A stretch of 64,000 nucleotides of DNA from Pseudomonas leptonychotis (GCF_004920405.1 NZ_RFLV01000003.1:432240-496239), one strand, 5' to 3'; positions 1 to 8,004 are shown, counted from the first letter of the stretch. The notes: generated from the sequence alone by a model not told the origin. Numbers and translations are program-made.

Positions 1-708
1 CAACCACAGCTGCTCACGCGCAACCGCCGTCACGCCTGGCCAGATGCGCCAGGCGTCCAACTGCCCTTGCTCACCGGCCAGAATCACCTCGGGGTTCGCT
101 TGCAGCACCGCCTCCACACTCACCTGCGGCGCGGGCAAGGTGAGCTCGGCAAAGACATTTTCAGCCCCACAAATACGCAGGGCGTCACTGATAATCTGCT
201 GACCGCCGATGGTGTACAGCGGCACATTCCAGACCTGATAAAACAGCCGTAGAGGCTGATCGCGATGGTAACGCTGGCTCAGCCGGGCAAGCCCGGCGCT
301 GAACGCGCGCTGCAGTTTCTGCCCCTGCTCGATACGGCCAATACGCGCACCTATTTCGGCAAACTGCTGCTCCAGGTCGGCCAGCTTGCGCGGCTCGGCG
401 ATCAACAAGGGAATACCTAGGCGCCGTAACTGCTGCTGCTGCGCCTTGCTGATGCTGTCCGGCCAGAGCAACACCAGGTCGGGTTGCAGCGCCAGCAGGC
501 TTTCCATTTCCAGTTGACCATAACGCCCAACGGAGGGCAGCTGCGCAACTGCCGCAGGGCGCTCACCACCATCCAGCACGCCGACCAATAGATCGTCAGC
601 TTCGAGTTCCAACATGATTTCAGTGAGCGAGGGTGCCAGGCTGACCACGCGTTCCGCCGCCACCCCGGGCCAGGCCAGCAGCAACAAGCAGAAAGTGAGC
701 GCGCGCAT
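1..708 (-). CDS. BtuF-like cobalamin/metal-chelate periplasmic binding protein (3' end outside window)
   Basis: The frame starts at ATG 708 and is still open at base 1, giving 236 residues with the C-terminus missing. It opens with a signal peptide ([19 protein letters not shown]) followed by RVVSLAPSLTEIM, the typical start of class III (BtuF/FhuD/HemV-like) ABC solute-binding proteins. The PDLVLLWPDS segment near residue 80 and the ANPEVILAG segment near 210 fit the two-lobe fold of this family. Likely role is periplasmic capture of cobalamin or a related chelate; no ABC permease is seen here, so the partner is unknown. The start overlaps the stop of the upstream membrane-protein gene by one base (TGATG), suggesting translational coupling. 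Family call is firm, substrate is inference. Confidence 0.8.
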   Translation of the reverse strand, partial: MRALTFCLLLLAWPGVAAERVVSLAPSLTEIMLELEADDLLVGVLDGGERPAAVAQLPSVGRYGQLEMESLLALQPDLVLLWPDSISKAQQQQLRRLGIPLLIAEPRKLADLEQQFAEIGARIGRIEQGQKLQRAFSAGLARLSQRYHRDQPLRLFYQVWNVPLYTIGGQQIISDALRICGAENVFAELTLPAPQVSVEAVLQANPEVILAGEQGQLDAWRIWPGVTAVAREQLWL

Positions 709-1124
709 CAGCCGAGTTGGTGAGGAATACGATAAAGGTACATCAGCACGAGACTGGAAATTGCGAGGAGGATCAGTGGAATCGCCTCCAACCCGGCGAA
801 TAGTGCGATAGCTGCAATCCAGGCAGGCAGGGCCGCACCGAGAAATGCCAGGCGTCGCACCCGCGCCAGCTCAAGCCAAGCATCGTGTTCGGCCGGCGTA
901 TCCAGGGCTTTTTCTGTGGCCACCAGCGCACGCTTATAGGTGCTGAACAGCGGCAAGCTGACAAACATCGAGGCCAGCCCTGCGATAAAAAGCGGCATGG
1001 TCAGCAACCCCGGTTGCTGACCCGCGCCAAACAGCAGGTTGAGCACAAACAATGGCAGCAGAGCCGCAGCCAGTTGCCGCCACCACTCCAGCGCCAGCCG
1101 CCGGCGCACCTCACTGCGTTTCAC
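708..1124 (-). CDS. Small integral membrane protein, function unknown
   Basis: This 138-residue protein has about four hydrophobic segments (near residues 17-35, 40-60, 93-112 and 114-132) and a basic N-terminus, so an inner-membrane location is likely. I recognise it only as a conserved companion of ribA and the BtuF-like gene in pseudomonads, not as a named family. It starts with GTG at 1124, overlapping the ribA stop by four bases (GTGA), and ends one base inside the next gene. The tight coupling to a BtuF-like protein could mean a role in uptake, but that is inference from position only. Confidence 0.75.
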   Translation of the reverse strand: MKRSEVRRRLALEWWRQLAAALLPLFVLNLLFGAGQQPGLLTMPLFIAGLASMFVSLPLFSTYKRALVATEKALDTPAEHDAWLELARVRRLAFLGAALPAWIAAIALFAGLEAIPLILLAISSLVLMYLYRIPHQLG

Positions 1125-1741
1125 AGACTTTCCTCAACCTCGCCCTGATGCAAGCTGCCGAGCATATGCCCAAGCTTGCCGGCTTTGGTCGCCAGGTATT
1201 TTTGGTTGTGCGGGTTGTGGTCGATTTGCAGCGGCACGCGGGTCGCCACATTGATGCCCATGTCACCCAGTGCTTTGACCTTGCGCGGGTTGTTGGTCAT
1301 CAGTTTGAGCTGCGAAACACCCAGGTGATCGAGCATCGGCAAGCAGATCGCATAATCGCGCTGATCAGCGCCGAAGCCTAAACGCTCATTGGCCTCGACG
1401 GTATCGGCACCGCCGTCCTGCAACTCATAGGCGCGAATTTTGTTCAGCAGACCGATGCCGCGGCCCTCCTGGCGTAGGTAGAGCAATACGCCCCGGCCTT
1501 CGCTGGCAATCGCACGCAGCGCCGCTTCGAGCTGAAAGCCGCAGTCACAGCGCAGGCTGAACAGTGCGTCGCCAGTCAGGCATTCGGAGTGCAAACGGCC
1601 CAGCACGGGCGCGCCATCCGCCACTTCACCAAAGGTCAGGGCAACGTGCTCCTTGCCTGTGGCTTCTTCAAGGAAGCCATGCATGGTGAACACGCCAAAG
1701 GGCGTAGGCAGCTGGGAGGCGGCGACAAAAACGACGGACAC
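1121..1741 (-). CDS. ribA: GTP cyclohydrolase II
   Basis: RibA converts GTP to the diaminopyrimidine intermediate, formate and pyrophosphate, the first committed step of riboflavin synthesis. The 206-residue protein has the full zinc signature [18 protein letters not shown] with ligands Cys54, Cys65 and Cys67, and the [10 protein letters not shown] loop near residues 88-97. Length matches the single-domain enzyme. The start is GTG at 1741, and residues from MSVVFVAAS onward resemble other Pseudomonas RibA. It is the only intact GTP cyclohydrolase II in the window; the homologous domain of RibBX (5912-7006) lacks these cysteines. It lies apart from the riboswitch-led ribC-ribBX-ribH block, with a 123-base gap upstream in which I see no clear promoter. 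Confidence 0.96.
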   Translation of the reverse strand: MSVVFVAASQLPTPFGVFTMHGFLEEATGKEHVALTFGEVADGAPVLGRLHSECLTGDALFSLRCDCGFQLEAALRAIASEGRGVLLYLRQEGRGIGLLNKIRAYELQDGGADTVEANERLGFGADQRDYAICLPMLDHLGVSQLKLMTNNPRKVKALGDMGINVATRVPLQIDHNPHNQKYLATKAGKLGHMLGSLHQGEVEESL

Positions 1742-1864
1742 CGGATGCTCCTAAAGAGGAAATGGGCAGGAAGAAACAGGCCGGTATTGTAACAGCAGGC
1801 CCTGACTGTCGCTTAGCCTGAATTACTGATGATAAAGATCAAGCCAGCGCAAAGTGTCGCCGCG

Positions 1865-2512
1865 CTAGTGCTTGGACTCCAGCACCAGCACATCCTGTTC
1901 GACCTTCCAGCCCACTCGGCTCAAAAAGCTCATGCCAAGCAAGGCCTCGGTAGGCGAGCTGCCTTCCAGCACCACGGCGTCCACGCCCAGCACTTCCAGC
2001 TCGCCCAGCTTGACTCGGTCCAGCTTCACCCGCCAACCGCGCGCAGTGCCGCTGGCGGTGCTGACCTGCAACGGTGATCCGACCACCCGGTAATCGATAC
2101 CCAGGCGGCGCGCATGCTCGTCATTCAAGGCCACCGAGGTGGCGCCGGTGTCCACCAGAAACTGGATGGACTGGCTATTGATAGAGCCTGCCACCCAGTA
2201 GTGCCCGCCAATACCTTTGGCCACGCTAAGCTGCTTCTTCTGCGCCTCGGCAAAGCCATCGCTGTACTCACGACTCAGGCTGTAGCTGCGCTCAACACCG
2301 TCGACGCGCAAGACCGCGCCACGGCTATCGGCACTGACCACCGTCACCCCGCCTGGGCCAGCCTGGCCGACCTTGACCAGCTTGCGCTGACCATCAACAT
2401 TTAATACAGCAGCTCCCGGAAACAGGCCCACGACCCGCACCTGGGTAGCCGCCATCAGCCAACTGCTGAGTAGCAGCGACACGCTCAACAACATTACTTT
2501 CAAGGCGTACAT
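1865..2512 (-). CDS. Retropepsin-like (clan AA) aspartic protease, periplasmic or membrane-anchored
   Basis: The protein (215 aa from ATG 2512; a GTG at 2524 would add four residues) starts with a hydrophobic signal/anchor segment MYALKVMLLSVSLLLSSWLM. The C-terminal half carries the single-domain retroviral-type aspartic protease signature FLVDTGATSVAL (Asp121 by this start), the flap-like STASG segment and a LLGMSFL motif that corresponds to the family's hydrophobic-hydrophobic-Gly element. The enzyme would act as a homodimer in the periplasm. The N-terminal part (about residues 25-90) is a small beta-rich domain of unknown role. Substrate is unknown. ATG 2512 is preferred because it places the signal peptide correctly; neither start has a strong ribosome site. 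Confidence 0.85.
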   Translation of the reverse strand: MYALKVMLLSVSLLLSSWLMAATQVRVVGLFPGAAVLNVDGQRKLVKVGQAGPGGVTVVSADSRGAVLRVDGVERSYSLSREYSDGFAEAQKKQLSVAKGIGGHYWVAGSINSQSIQFLVDTGATSVALNDEHARRLGIDYRVVGSPLQVSTASGTARGWRVKLDRVKLGELEVLGVDAVVLEGSSPTEALLGMSFLSRVGWKVEQDVLVLESKH

Positions 2513-2529
2513 GGCGCGTCTCACACAAG

Positions 2530-3249
2530 TTAGTCGAACGGATAAGGTTGCTGCCAGCGCTGGAAAATTGGCCGCAGGCTGCCGTCAGCCACCAGGGTAT
2601 CCATGCGTTTATCGAACAGCTCAGCCAGGGCGCGGCCACGCGCGGTATCGGCAAAGCCCAGGTAGATCGGTAATAGGGTCAGCGGGGTAATACGGTAGCG
2701 AGCAGACTGACTCGTCTTACTCAGTACATCCTCGACCTCTGTCAGCGCGTCGAGGTAAAAATCCGCATGCCCTATGTCCAACATGCCGAGGATACCGTCA
2801 CGGCGCAACACTTCGCGGTACTGGCGCAAATTTGGCAAATAACGCTGATATTCATAGCCGCGCATCCAGGCCAGGCGAAACTCGCCGAGGGTCTCCAGGC
2901 TCGGCGCAGGCTTATCCAGCAAACCCAGTGCGGCAATCTGATCAGTGTCGTAATTCCAGCGTGGGTAGAACACACCCTGCTCGACTTCATTGATGTAAGA
3001 ACCCGCCCAGGCATCGGCAGCGCCGCGCTGTACCAGGCCAATGGAGCGCATATAGGGCACGCTTTGGATAGCCAACTGCAAGCCAGCAGGCTCATACACC
3101 GCGCGGAAAATATCCCAGGCCAAGCCGGTGCCATCTGCATGGGTGCTACCTTCCCAGGTTTCGCTGGCAATACGGATCTGCGGCGGATCTGCGGCGCAGA
3201 CCAGCGCACTGGTAATGCTGAATACCAACCCCAGCCACCACCGACCCAT
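2530..3249 (-). CDS. Extracellular solute-binding protein family 3 (amino-acid type), periplasmic
   Basis: This 239-residue protein has a signal peptide (MGRWWLGLVFSITSALVCA) followed by IRIASETW..GTGLAWDIFRAVYE, which is the usual beginning of family 3 (SBP_bac_3) proteins. The end, FDKRMDTLVADGSLRPIFQRW, is also typical of that family. Start ATG 3249 is chosen because GGAGAG lies seven bases upstream and because longer starts would run through pgpA. No permease or ATPase genes accompany it, so it may be an orphan sensor-type or quasi-transport protein. It sits 16 bases after pgpA and five bases before the retropepsin-like stop-start region, so it is probably cotranscribed. Confidence 0.85.
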   Translation of the reverse strand: MGRWWLGLVFSITSALVCAADPPQIRIASETWEGSTHADGTGLAWDIFRAVYEPAGLQLAIQSVPYMRSIGLVQRGAADAWAGSYINEVEQGVFYPRWNYDTDQIAALGLLDKPAPSLETLGEFRLAWMRGYEYQRYLPNLRQYREVLRRDGILGMLDIGHADFYLDALTEVEDVLSKTSQSARYRITPLTLLPIYLGFADTARGRALAELFDKRMDTLVADGSLRPIFQRWQQPYPFD

Positions 3250-3265
3250 TAATGCCCTCTCCTGA

Positions 3266-3796
3266 TTACCAGCCCAACGCAGCAGCCAGCCCATTGGCCC
3301 ATCCCCATACGACGAGCTGCAGGGCCATCCAGGCGAACACCCCTGCGAGTACGTCATCGAGCATGATGCCAACACCGCCATGCACATGCCGATCAATCCA
3401 GCGAATCGGCCAAGGCTTGAGGATGTCGAATACACGGAATAAGAGAAAGCCTAGCAGCAACCAAACCCACCCTTCAGGTACGAGCCAAAGGGTAATCCAC
3501 ATGCCGACCATTTCATCCCAGACGATACCTTCATGGTCATGCACACGCAGGTCATCTGCCACCTTGCCGCACAGCCAAAAGCCAAACAGCATGGTAATGC
3601 CGAGCATCAGCCAATAGCCCCAGTCCGGCAACATCTGAAACAGTGGGATAAACGGCAACGCCACCAGCGAACCCCAGGTACCCGGCGCTTTCGGCAAGGT
3701 GCCAGAGCCGAAGCCAAATGCCAGAAAATGCCAGGGGTTACGCCACACAGACGGGGGAACGAATTCGGCGGGAACTTGGTTGGGATGATCAGTCAC
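3266..3796 (-). CDS. pgpA: Phosphatidylglycerophosphatase A
   Basis: PgpA removes the phosphate from phosphatidylglycerophosphate to give phosphatidylglycerol in the inner membrane. The 176-residue protein contains FGFGSGTLPKAPGTWGSL, the GTxPxAPGTxGS signature of PgpA near residues 27-44, a HDHEGIVWDE metal-binding stretch near residue 85, and PWPIRWIDRH followed by GVGIMLDD near the end. Three or four hydrophobic segments are visible. GTG 3796 is taken as the start: it has GGAAG upstream and gives the Pseudomonas N-terminus MTDHPNQVPAEF. It overlaps the thiL stop by eight bases, so translation is likely coupled. Confidence 0.94.
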   Translation of the reverse strand: MTDHPNQVPAEFVPPSVWRNPWHFLAFGFGSGTLPKAPGTWGSLVALPFIPLFQMLPDWGYWLMLGITMLFGFWLCGKVADDLRVHDHEGIVWDEMVGMWITLWLVPEGWVWLLLGFLLFRVFDILKPWPIRWIDRHVHGGVGIMLDDVLAGVFAWMALQLVVWGWANGLAAALGW

Positions 3797-4757
3797 AGGC
3801 ACTTCCAAAATGTTGATAGCCGCTACGCGGCGGTTGTACGGGCTGACCGCGCGAATCCAGCAAAATGACGCCTTCGCCAGCCGCAACCCGGCCAATTACC
3901 TGTATCGGCAACCCCATTTGCTGAAGCTCCAGCAGGAAGTGAGCCGGCAGGGTAAAGGCCAATCGGTAATCGTCACCACCACTTAATGCACATTGACGCG
4001 CCCGCGCCTCCCCGGCAAATGCCAGTAGAGCGGTGGAAACCGGCACCTGCGCCTGCTCAATGACTAACGCCACCCCAGATGCGGCAGCGATGTGCCCGCA
4101 GTCAGCCAGCAGGCCATCGGAGATATCCAGCGCCGCGGTGGCCTTGCCGCGCAGCGCGCAACCTAAATCAAGCTGCGGCATAGGCGACCAATAGCGCGCC
4201 AACAACGGCTGCGTCACGGCCTGCTCGGCCTGCCGCTGCCCCAGCACCAACGGCAAGGCACCGGCGGCATCGCCCAGCTCACCACCGACGCAGAGCAGAT
4301 CACCGATCTGCGCACCGCTGCGGGTCAACGCCTGCCCCTTGGGCACACGACCGAACACGGTAAGCGTCAGGCTTAGGGGGCCACGGGTGGTATCACCGCC
4401 GATCAAACGAATCGCGCAGCGCTGCGCCATTTGATCCAGGCCACGGGCAAACGCCTGCAGCCAATCCGGATCAGCACTGGGCAGGGTTATCGCGAGGGTA
4501 AAACCAACAGGTGTCGCGCCCATGGCCGCGAGATCGCTGACCGAAACGCCGAGCGCACGCTGGCCGAGCAAAAACGGATCGGGGGATTCGGGGAAATGCA
4601 CCCCGACAACCAGAGTGTCAGTGGAAATTGCCAGCTGTTCACCAGCCGGCAAATCCAGCAGGGCACAGTCGTCGCCAATGCCCAAAGCCACGCCTTCGCC
4701 AGCCTGCGCACAGGACGCAGCGGCGAAGTAGTGACGGATCAGCTCGAACTCGCCCAA
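3789..4757 (-). CDS. thiL: Thiamine-monophosphate kinase
   Basis: ThiL phosphorylates thiamine monophosphate to thiamine pyrophosphate with ATP. The sequence shows the family's ordered motifs: GIGDDCALLD near the N-terminus, STDTLVVGVHF, SDLAAMGA, IGGDTTRG, ALDISDGLLADCGHI and LSGGDDY. The start is uncertain. Homologues begin with (M)GEFELIRHYF, which here is preceded by a TTG at 4757, just after the nusB stop; an ATG at 4790 inside nusB would add 11 residues. I give the TTG start with moderate certainty. The gene lies in the nusB-thiL-pgpA order common in gammaproteobacteria and overlaps pgpA at its end. Confidence 0.93.
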   Translation of the reverse strand: MGEFELIRHYFAAASCAQAGEGVALGIGDDCALLDLPAGEQLAISTDTLVVGVHFPESPDPFLLGQRALGVSVSDLAAMGATPVGFTLAITLPSADPDWLQAFARGLDQMAQRCAIRLIGGDTTRGPLSLTLTVFGRVPKGQALTRSGAQIGDLLCVGGELGDAAGALPLVLGQRQAEQAVTQPLLARYWSPMPQLDLGCALRGKATAALDISDGLLADCGHIAAASGVALVIEQAQVPVSTALLAFAGEARARQCALSGGDDYRLAFTLPAHFLLELQQMGLPIQVIGRVAAGEGVILLDSRGQPVQPPRSGYQHFGSACD

Positions 4758-4764
4758 AACAGGC

Positions 4765-5256
4765 TCAGCGCTTGTTGGCGCGAACTTCATCAGCCCGCAA
4801 ACGCGGCGCCAGCTTGTCCAGTACGCCGTTGACGAACTTGTGCCCGTCGGTTGCGCCAAACACCTTGGCCAGTTCGATGCCTTCGTTGATCACCACGCGA
4901 TAGGGAATATCCACGCGGTTCTTCAGCTCGTAGGTCGACAGACGCAGAATCGACAATTCAACCGGATCGATTTCATCCAGCGGACGATCCAGCAAGGACT
5001 CAAAGGCGCCGTCGATCTCGGTTTTCTGCCGCGGTACGCCGTGCAGAATCTCGTGAAAGTAAGCCCCGTCCACCGCAGTGAAATCGTTATCGACGCGAAA
5101 CTGCGCTTCGATCTCGTTCAGCTGCTGACCCGCCATGTGCCAGGAGTACAACGCCTGCATGGCCAAGGTGCGCGCCTGACGACGCGCGAGGGTTTTAGTG
5201 CTGGGGCCTTTTTTCGGCGCTTGTGGCTGCTGCCCGGTGCCGTCGCTCTGGCTCAC
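4765..5256 (-). CDS. nusB: Transcription antitermination protein NusB
   Basis: NusB binds boxA RNA with S10 (NusE, gene at 42747-43058 here) in rRNA antitermination. The 163-residue protein has a short variable N-terminus, then [17 protein letters not shown], the [19 protein letters not shown] helix and the [11 protein letters not shown] signature at the C-terminus. The start is GTG 5256, which overlaps the ribH stop by four bases (GTGA); an open frame continues upstream inside ribH but is not used in homologues. Cotranscription with ribH is evident. Confidence 0.95.
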   Translation of the reverse strand: MSQSDGTGQQPQAPKKGPSTKTLARRQARTLAMQALYSWHMAGQQLNEIEAQFRVDNDFTAVDGAYFHEILHGVPRQKTEIDGAFESLLDRPLDEIDPVELSILRLSTYELKNRVDIPYRVVINEGIELAKVFGATDGHKFVNGVLDKLAPRLRADEVRANKR

Positions 5257-5729
5257 TTGGCCTCCAACTGCGCCAGCAGGCTGACCATTTCCAGGGCAGA
5301 CAATGCAGCTTCTGCACCCTTGTTGCCGGCCTTGGTGCCGGAGCGCTCGATGGCTTGCTCGATGGAATCGACAGTCAGTACGCCGAAGGCAACCGGCACG
5401 CCGAACTCCATGGACACCTGGGCCAGGCCCTTGGTGCATTCACCGGCGACGTATTCGAAGTGCGGGGTGCCGCCACGAATAACCGCGCCGAGGGCGATGA
5501 TCGCGTCAAAATCGCCACGCTGGGCGACTTTCTGTGCAACCAACGGAATTTCGAAGGCACCCGGCGCACGGATGAGGGTTATATCGCTTTCTTTCACGCC
5601 GTGGCGAACCAGAGCGTCAACCGCGCCGCTTACCAGGCTTTCAACAACGAAGCTGTTAAAGCGGCCGACGACCAGGGCGAATTTGCCTTGCGGGGCGATG
5701 AAAGTACCTTCGATGGTCTTCAGGGTCAT
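5253..5729 (-). CDS. ribH: 6,7-dimethyl-8-ribityllumazine synthase
   Basis: RibH condenses 5-amino-6-ribitylaminouracil with 3,4-dihydroxy-2-butanone 4-phosphate to give lumazine. The 158-residue protein shows ARFN-type [12 protein letters not shown] near residue 21, APGAFEIPL at 55-63 and [14 protein letters not shown], containing the catalytic His90. The length fits the icosahedral or pentameric enzymes. It is separated from ribBX by 182 bases that carry a stem-loop repeat, and overlaps nusB by four bases at its end. Expression probably follows the FMN riboswitch upstream of ribC, unless the repeat contains a promoter. Confidence 0.96.
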   Translation of the reverse strand: MTLKTIEGTFIAPQGKFALVVGRFNSFVVESLVSGAVDALVRHGVKESDITLIRAPGAFEIPLVAQKVAQRGDFDAIIALGAVIRGGTPHFEYVAGECTKGLAQVSMEFGVPVAFGVLTVDSIEQAIERSGTKAGNKGAEAALSALEMVSLLAQLEAK

Positions 5730-5787
5730 GGAACAATTCTCATATAGCGTTAAAGAGCCAGGGGCAAAAAATTATGGCCTACCAGAA

Positions 5788-5906
5788 GAGCGCGTAGCGA
5801 GCGCAGGACAGACAAGGAGAAAACAGGCGAGGCTGCGGAGTTTACTGTTGTAAATGAGCAAGCCGAGCCGGTTTTCAACGCAGTATGTCCAAGCGCAGTA
5901 GCGCGG
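5788..5906 (-). repeat. Intergenic stem-loop repeat between ribBX and ribH (copy A)
   Basis: The 182-base ribBX-ribH gap holds a partly palindromic sequence with a central perfect hairpin TTTAC-tgtt-GTAAA at 5841-5854, followed by TGAGC and, a little later, AACGCAG. Outer parts carry GCGCGTAGCG and AGTAGCGCGG ends. The same core, with both stem strands changed, occurs at 9760-9773. Strand is arbitrary. It looks like a dispersed non-coding repeat of the pseudomonad type; no promoter or terminator is evident. Confidence 0.55.
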
Positions 5907-5911
5907 CGGTC

Positions 5912-7006
5912 TTACTCTGCGGGCAGGTATTCTACAACTTCTAGGTCAAAGCCGGATATTGCATTGAACTTCATCGGCGAACTCATTAGGCGCATTTTGC
6001 GCACGCCGAGATCGCGCAGAATCTGCGAGCCGGCGCCGACGGTGCTGTAAGTAGTCGGGTTGGCGACTTTCGTCTCACCGCCCAACTGACGTTCCAAGTG
6101 CGCCAGCAGGTCTGGACCGGTCAGCGGATTGCCCAGCAGCAGCACCACGCCACTGCCATCTTTAGCCACTTCGGCCATGGCCGCGCGCAGGCTCCAACGG
6201 CCTGGCTGGTTAACCATAAACAGATCACGCAGCGGGTCCATGTTGTGCACACGCACCAGCGTTGGCTCTTCGGCGCAAATTTCGCCGAGGGTCAACGCCA
6301 TATGCACATCGTTTTCCACCGAGTCGCTGTAGGTCACCAGGTTGAACTGGCCCAACTCGCTGTCGAGTACCTGCTCGCTGACGCGCTCAACCGTGCGCTC
6401 ATGAATCAGACGGTAGTGGATCAGGTCAGCAATGGTGCCGATCTTGATGCCGTGCTGCTTGGCAAACTCTTCCAGCTCAGGGCGACGCGACATGGTGCCG
6501 TCGTCGTTCATAATTTCGCAGATCACTCCGCTCGGCTCAAAGCCGCCCATACGCGCGAGGTCGCAGGCCGCTTCAGTGTGCCCGGCACGGGCCAGAACAC
6601 CGCCAGGCTGAGCCATCAGCGGGAAGATGTGACCGGGGCTGACGATATCGTCGGCTTTAGCGTTTTTCGCAGCAGCAGCCTGTACGGTACAGGCGCGGTC
6701 AGCGGCTGAAATACCCGTAGTCACGCCAACAGCTGCTTCGATGGAGACCGTGAACTTGGTGCCAAAACCGGAACCGTTGCGCGGCGCCATCAGCGGCAGC
6801 TTGAGGGTTTCGCAGCGCTCGCGGGTCATCGGCATGCAGATCAAGCCACGGGCAAAGCGCGCCATGAAGTTGATGTGCTCGGCACTGACGCACTCGGACG
6901 CGATGATCAGATCGCCTTCGTTTTCGCGGTCTTCGTCATCCATGAGGATGACCATCTTGCCGGCGCGGATGTCTTCGACCAGTTCTTCAATACTGTTAAG
7001 AGCCAT
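5912..7006 (-). CDS. ribB: RibBX: 3,4-dihydroxy-2-butanone-4-phosphate synthase fused to a degenerate GTP cyclohydrolase II domain
   Basis: The N-terminal domain (about residues 1-205) makes dihydroxybutanone phosphate from ribulose 5-phosphate; it has the acidic DDEDRENEGDLI active-site loop at 23-34 and RAGHTEAACDLARMGG near residue 142. The C-terminal domain (about 215-364) aligns with GTP cyclohydrolase II, but at the place of the zinc motif it reads VRVHNMDPLRDLFM, so all three cysteine ligands are gone and cyclohydrolase activity is not expected. This matches the RibBX variant known from Proteobacteria such as Shewanella. Start ATG 7006 has GGAA upstream. It follows ribC by 12 bases. 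Confidence 0.95.
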   Translation of the reverse strand: MALNSIEELVEDIRAGKMVILMDDEDRENEGDLIIASECVSAEHINFMARFARGLICMPMTRERCETLKLPLMAPRNGSGFGTKFTVSIEAAVGVTTGISAADRACTVQAAAAKNAKADDIVSPGHIFPLMAQPGGVLARAGHTEAACDLARMGGFEPSGVICEIMNDDGTMSRRPELEEFAKQHGIKIGTIADLIHYRLIHERTVERVSEQVLDSELGQFNLVTYSDSVENDVHMALTLGEICAEEPTLVRVHNMDPLRDLFMVNQPGRWSLRAAMAEVAKDGSGVVLLLGNPLTGPDLLAHLERQLGGETKVANPTTYSTVGAGSQILRDLGVRKMRLMSSPMKFNAISGFDLEVVEYLPAE

Positions 7007-7018
7007 GCTGGCAGTTCC

Positions 7019-7681
7019 TTATTTGTTCAAGTAGCCGTGTGCGGCGAGAAAACTTGCGGTCATGCCCGAGCTTTTCGGCTCGGCGGCTTTGTCACCGAGC
7101 AGCAGACGCTCCAGGTAACGGGCCAGCAGGTCCACTTCGAGGTTGATCTGACTGCCAGGGCGATAGTCGACCATGATGGTCTCGGCCAGGGTGTGCGGCA
7201 CGATGGTCAGCTCGAATTCGGCACCGTTGACCGAGTTAACCGTCAGGCTGGTGCCATCGACGGTAATCGAGCCTTTATGGGCGATGTATTTGGCCAGCTC
7301 GCGCGGCGCGCGAATGGTGAACTGCACGGCACGGGCGTTATCGGCGCGGGCAACGACTTCGCCGACGCCATCCACATGGCCGCTGACCAGGTGACCACCG
7401 AGGCGACTGGTAGGCGTCAGGGCCTTTTCCAAATTGACCTTGCTGCCGGCTTTTAAACTGATAAAGGCGGTATGCGCCAGGGTTTCGCGACTGACATCGG
7501 CCCAGAAACCATCGCCCGGTAACTCCACAGCCGTCAGGCACACGCCGTTGACCGCAATGCTGTCACCGAGTTTGACGTCGGCGAGATCGAGCTTGCCGGT
7601 TTCCACATAGACCCGCACGTCACCACCTTTAGGGGTCAATGCGCGGATACTGCCAATGGCTTCGATTATGCCGGTAAACAT
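7019..7681 (-). CDS. ribC: Riboflavin synthase, alpha chain
   Basis: The enzyme dismutates two lumazine molecules to riboflavin. The 220-residue protein has the start MFTGIIEAIG and the two internal lumazine-binding repeats: GDSIAVNGVCLT near residues 38-49 and GSITVDGTSLTVN near 136-148, each preceded by a barrel half containing VSxxH or GHLVSGHVDG. It is the first full gene behind the FMN riboswitch. A purine-rich AAGAAGGGGG lies just upstream of ATG 7681, inside a short upstream reading frame (7666-7761) that overlaps the ribC start by 16 bases. The symbol ribE is used for the same enzyme in some species. Confidence 0.96.
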   Translation of the reverse strand: MFTGIIEAIGSIRALTPKGGDVRVYVETGKLDLADVKLGDSIAVNGVCLTAVELPGDGFWADVSRETLAHTAFISLKAGSKVNLEKALTPTSRLGGHLVSGHVDGVGEVVARADNARAVQFTIRAPRELAKYIAHKGSITVDGTSLTVNSVNGAEFELTIVPHTLAETIMVDYRPGSQINLEVDLLARYLERLLLGDKAAEPKSSGMTASFLAAHGYLNK

Positions 7682-7761
7682 GCCACCCCCTTCTTAACGC
7701 CCACGGCAAAGCACTGGCGAACAGCGCCAGAAGCCCGGGGCACGGAATAAAAATCAGACAT
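7666..7761 (-). CDS. Possible 31-codon leader ORF overlapping the ribC start
   Basis: Downstream of the riboswitch, AGGAG (7771-7775) lies nine bases before ATG 7761. The frame encodes MSDFYSVPRASGAVRQCFAV and eleven more residues, ending in TAA at 7666-7668, 16 bases inside ribC and in a different frame. The peptide resembles nothing I know; its value may be in coupling ribosomes to the ribC site. It contains a small hairpin (7714-7730). Presence of a good ribosome site in a sequestering stem is what makes it worth listing; translation is unproven. Confidence 0.3.
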   Translation of the reverse strand: MSDFYSVPRASGAVRQCFAVGVKKGVACLPA

Positions 7762-7770
7762 CTAAACCAA

Positions 7771-7840
7771 CTCCTGTTTTATAAAAAACAGGGCGCGTTT
7801 GATCGATAGGGATTTCGTGAGCACGCCTTCGCGTGCCCTG
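7771..7840 (-). promoter_or_regulatory. Expression platform of the FMN riboswitch with two exclusive pairings
   Basis: Reading the minus strand, CAGGGCACG (7840-7832) can pair with CGCGCCCTG (7797-7789; one mismatch), followed directly by six T. Alternatively, the CCTGTTTT stretch (7792-7785) pairs with AAAACAGG (7780-7773), which buries the AGGAG ribosome site. The two pairings share bases 7789-7792 and so exclude each other. The first could act as an intrinsic terminator or as an anti-sequester stem; the second would block translation initiation. A third hairpin, GCACGC-ctt-c-GCGTGC, is at 7821-7836. Which state FMN favours cannot be decided by eye. Confidence 0.55.
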
Positions 7841-7851
7841 ATAGGCAATCC

Positions 7852-8004
7852 CGCTCTCTCTTTATCCGGACTCTAACCGTCGGCCCCGGAATCACACCGG
7901 GTCTGCTGACCTTGCTCAGCGGTTTACACCACCTGGCAAGCGCTCGCGGGCTAGGCTTTGCAGCCATTACCGCCGGTGGGGAATTACACCCCGCCCTGAG
8001 AACG
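7852..8004 (-). promoter_or_regulatory. FMN riboswitch (RFN element)
   Basis: The minus strand carries the RFN consensus in order: CAGGGCGGGGTG, AATTCCCCACCGGCGGTAA, AGCCCGCGAGCGC, GGTCAGCAGACCCGG, GATTCCGGGGCCGAC and TTAGAGTCCGGAT. The closing helix P1 is CGTTCTC (8004-7998) with GAGAGCG (7858-7852), including one G-U pair. It lies in the 408-base gap between ribD and ribC and would make ribC, ribBX, ribH and the genes behind them respond to FMN. The remaining gap towards ribD (8005-8089) holds only a GC hairpin at 8008-8025 and no convincing promoter. Confidence 0.95.

Noticed and set aside
5912..7006. RibBX as a bifunctional RibB/RibA enzyme
   Set aside because: The three zinc-binding cysteines of GTP cyclohydrolase II are absent, and a complete RibA is encoded at 1121-1741.
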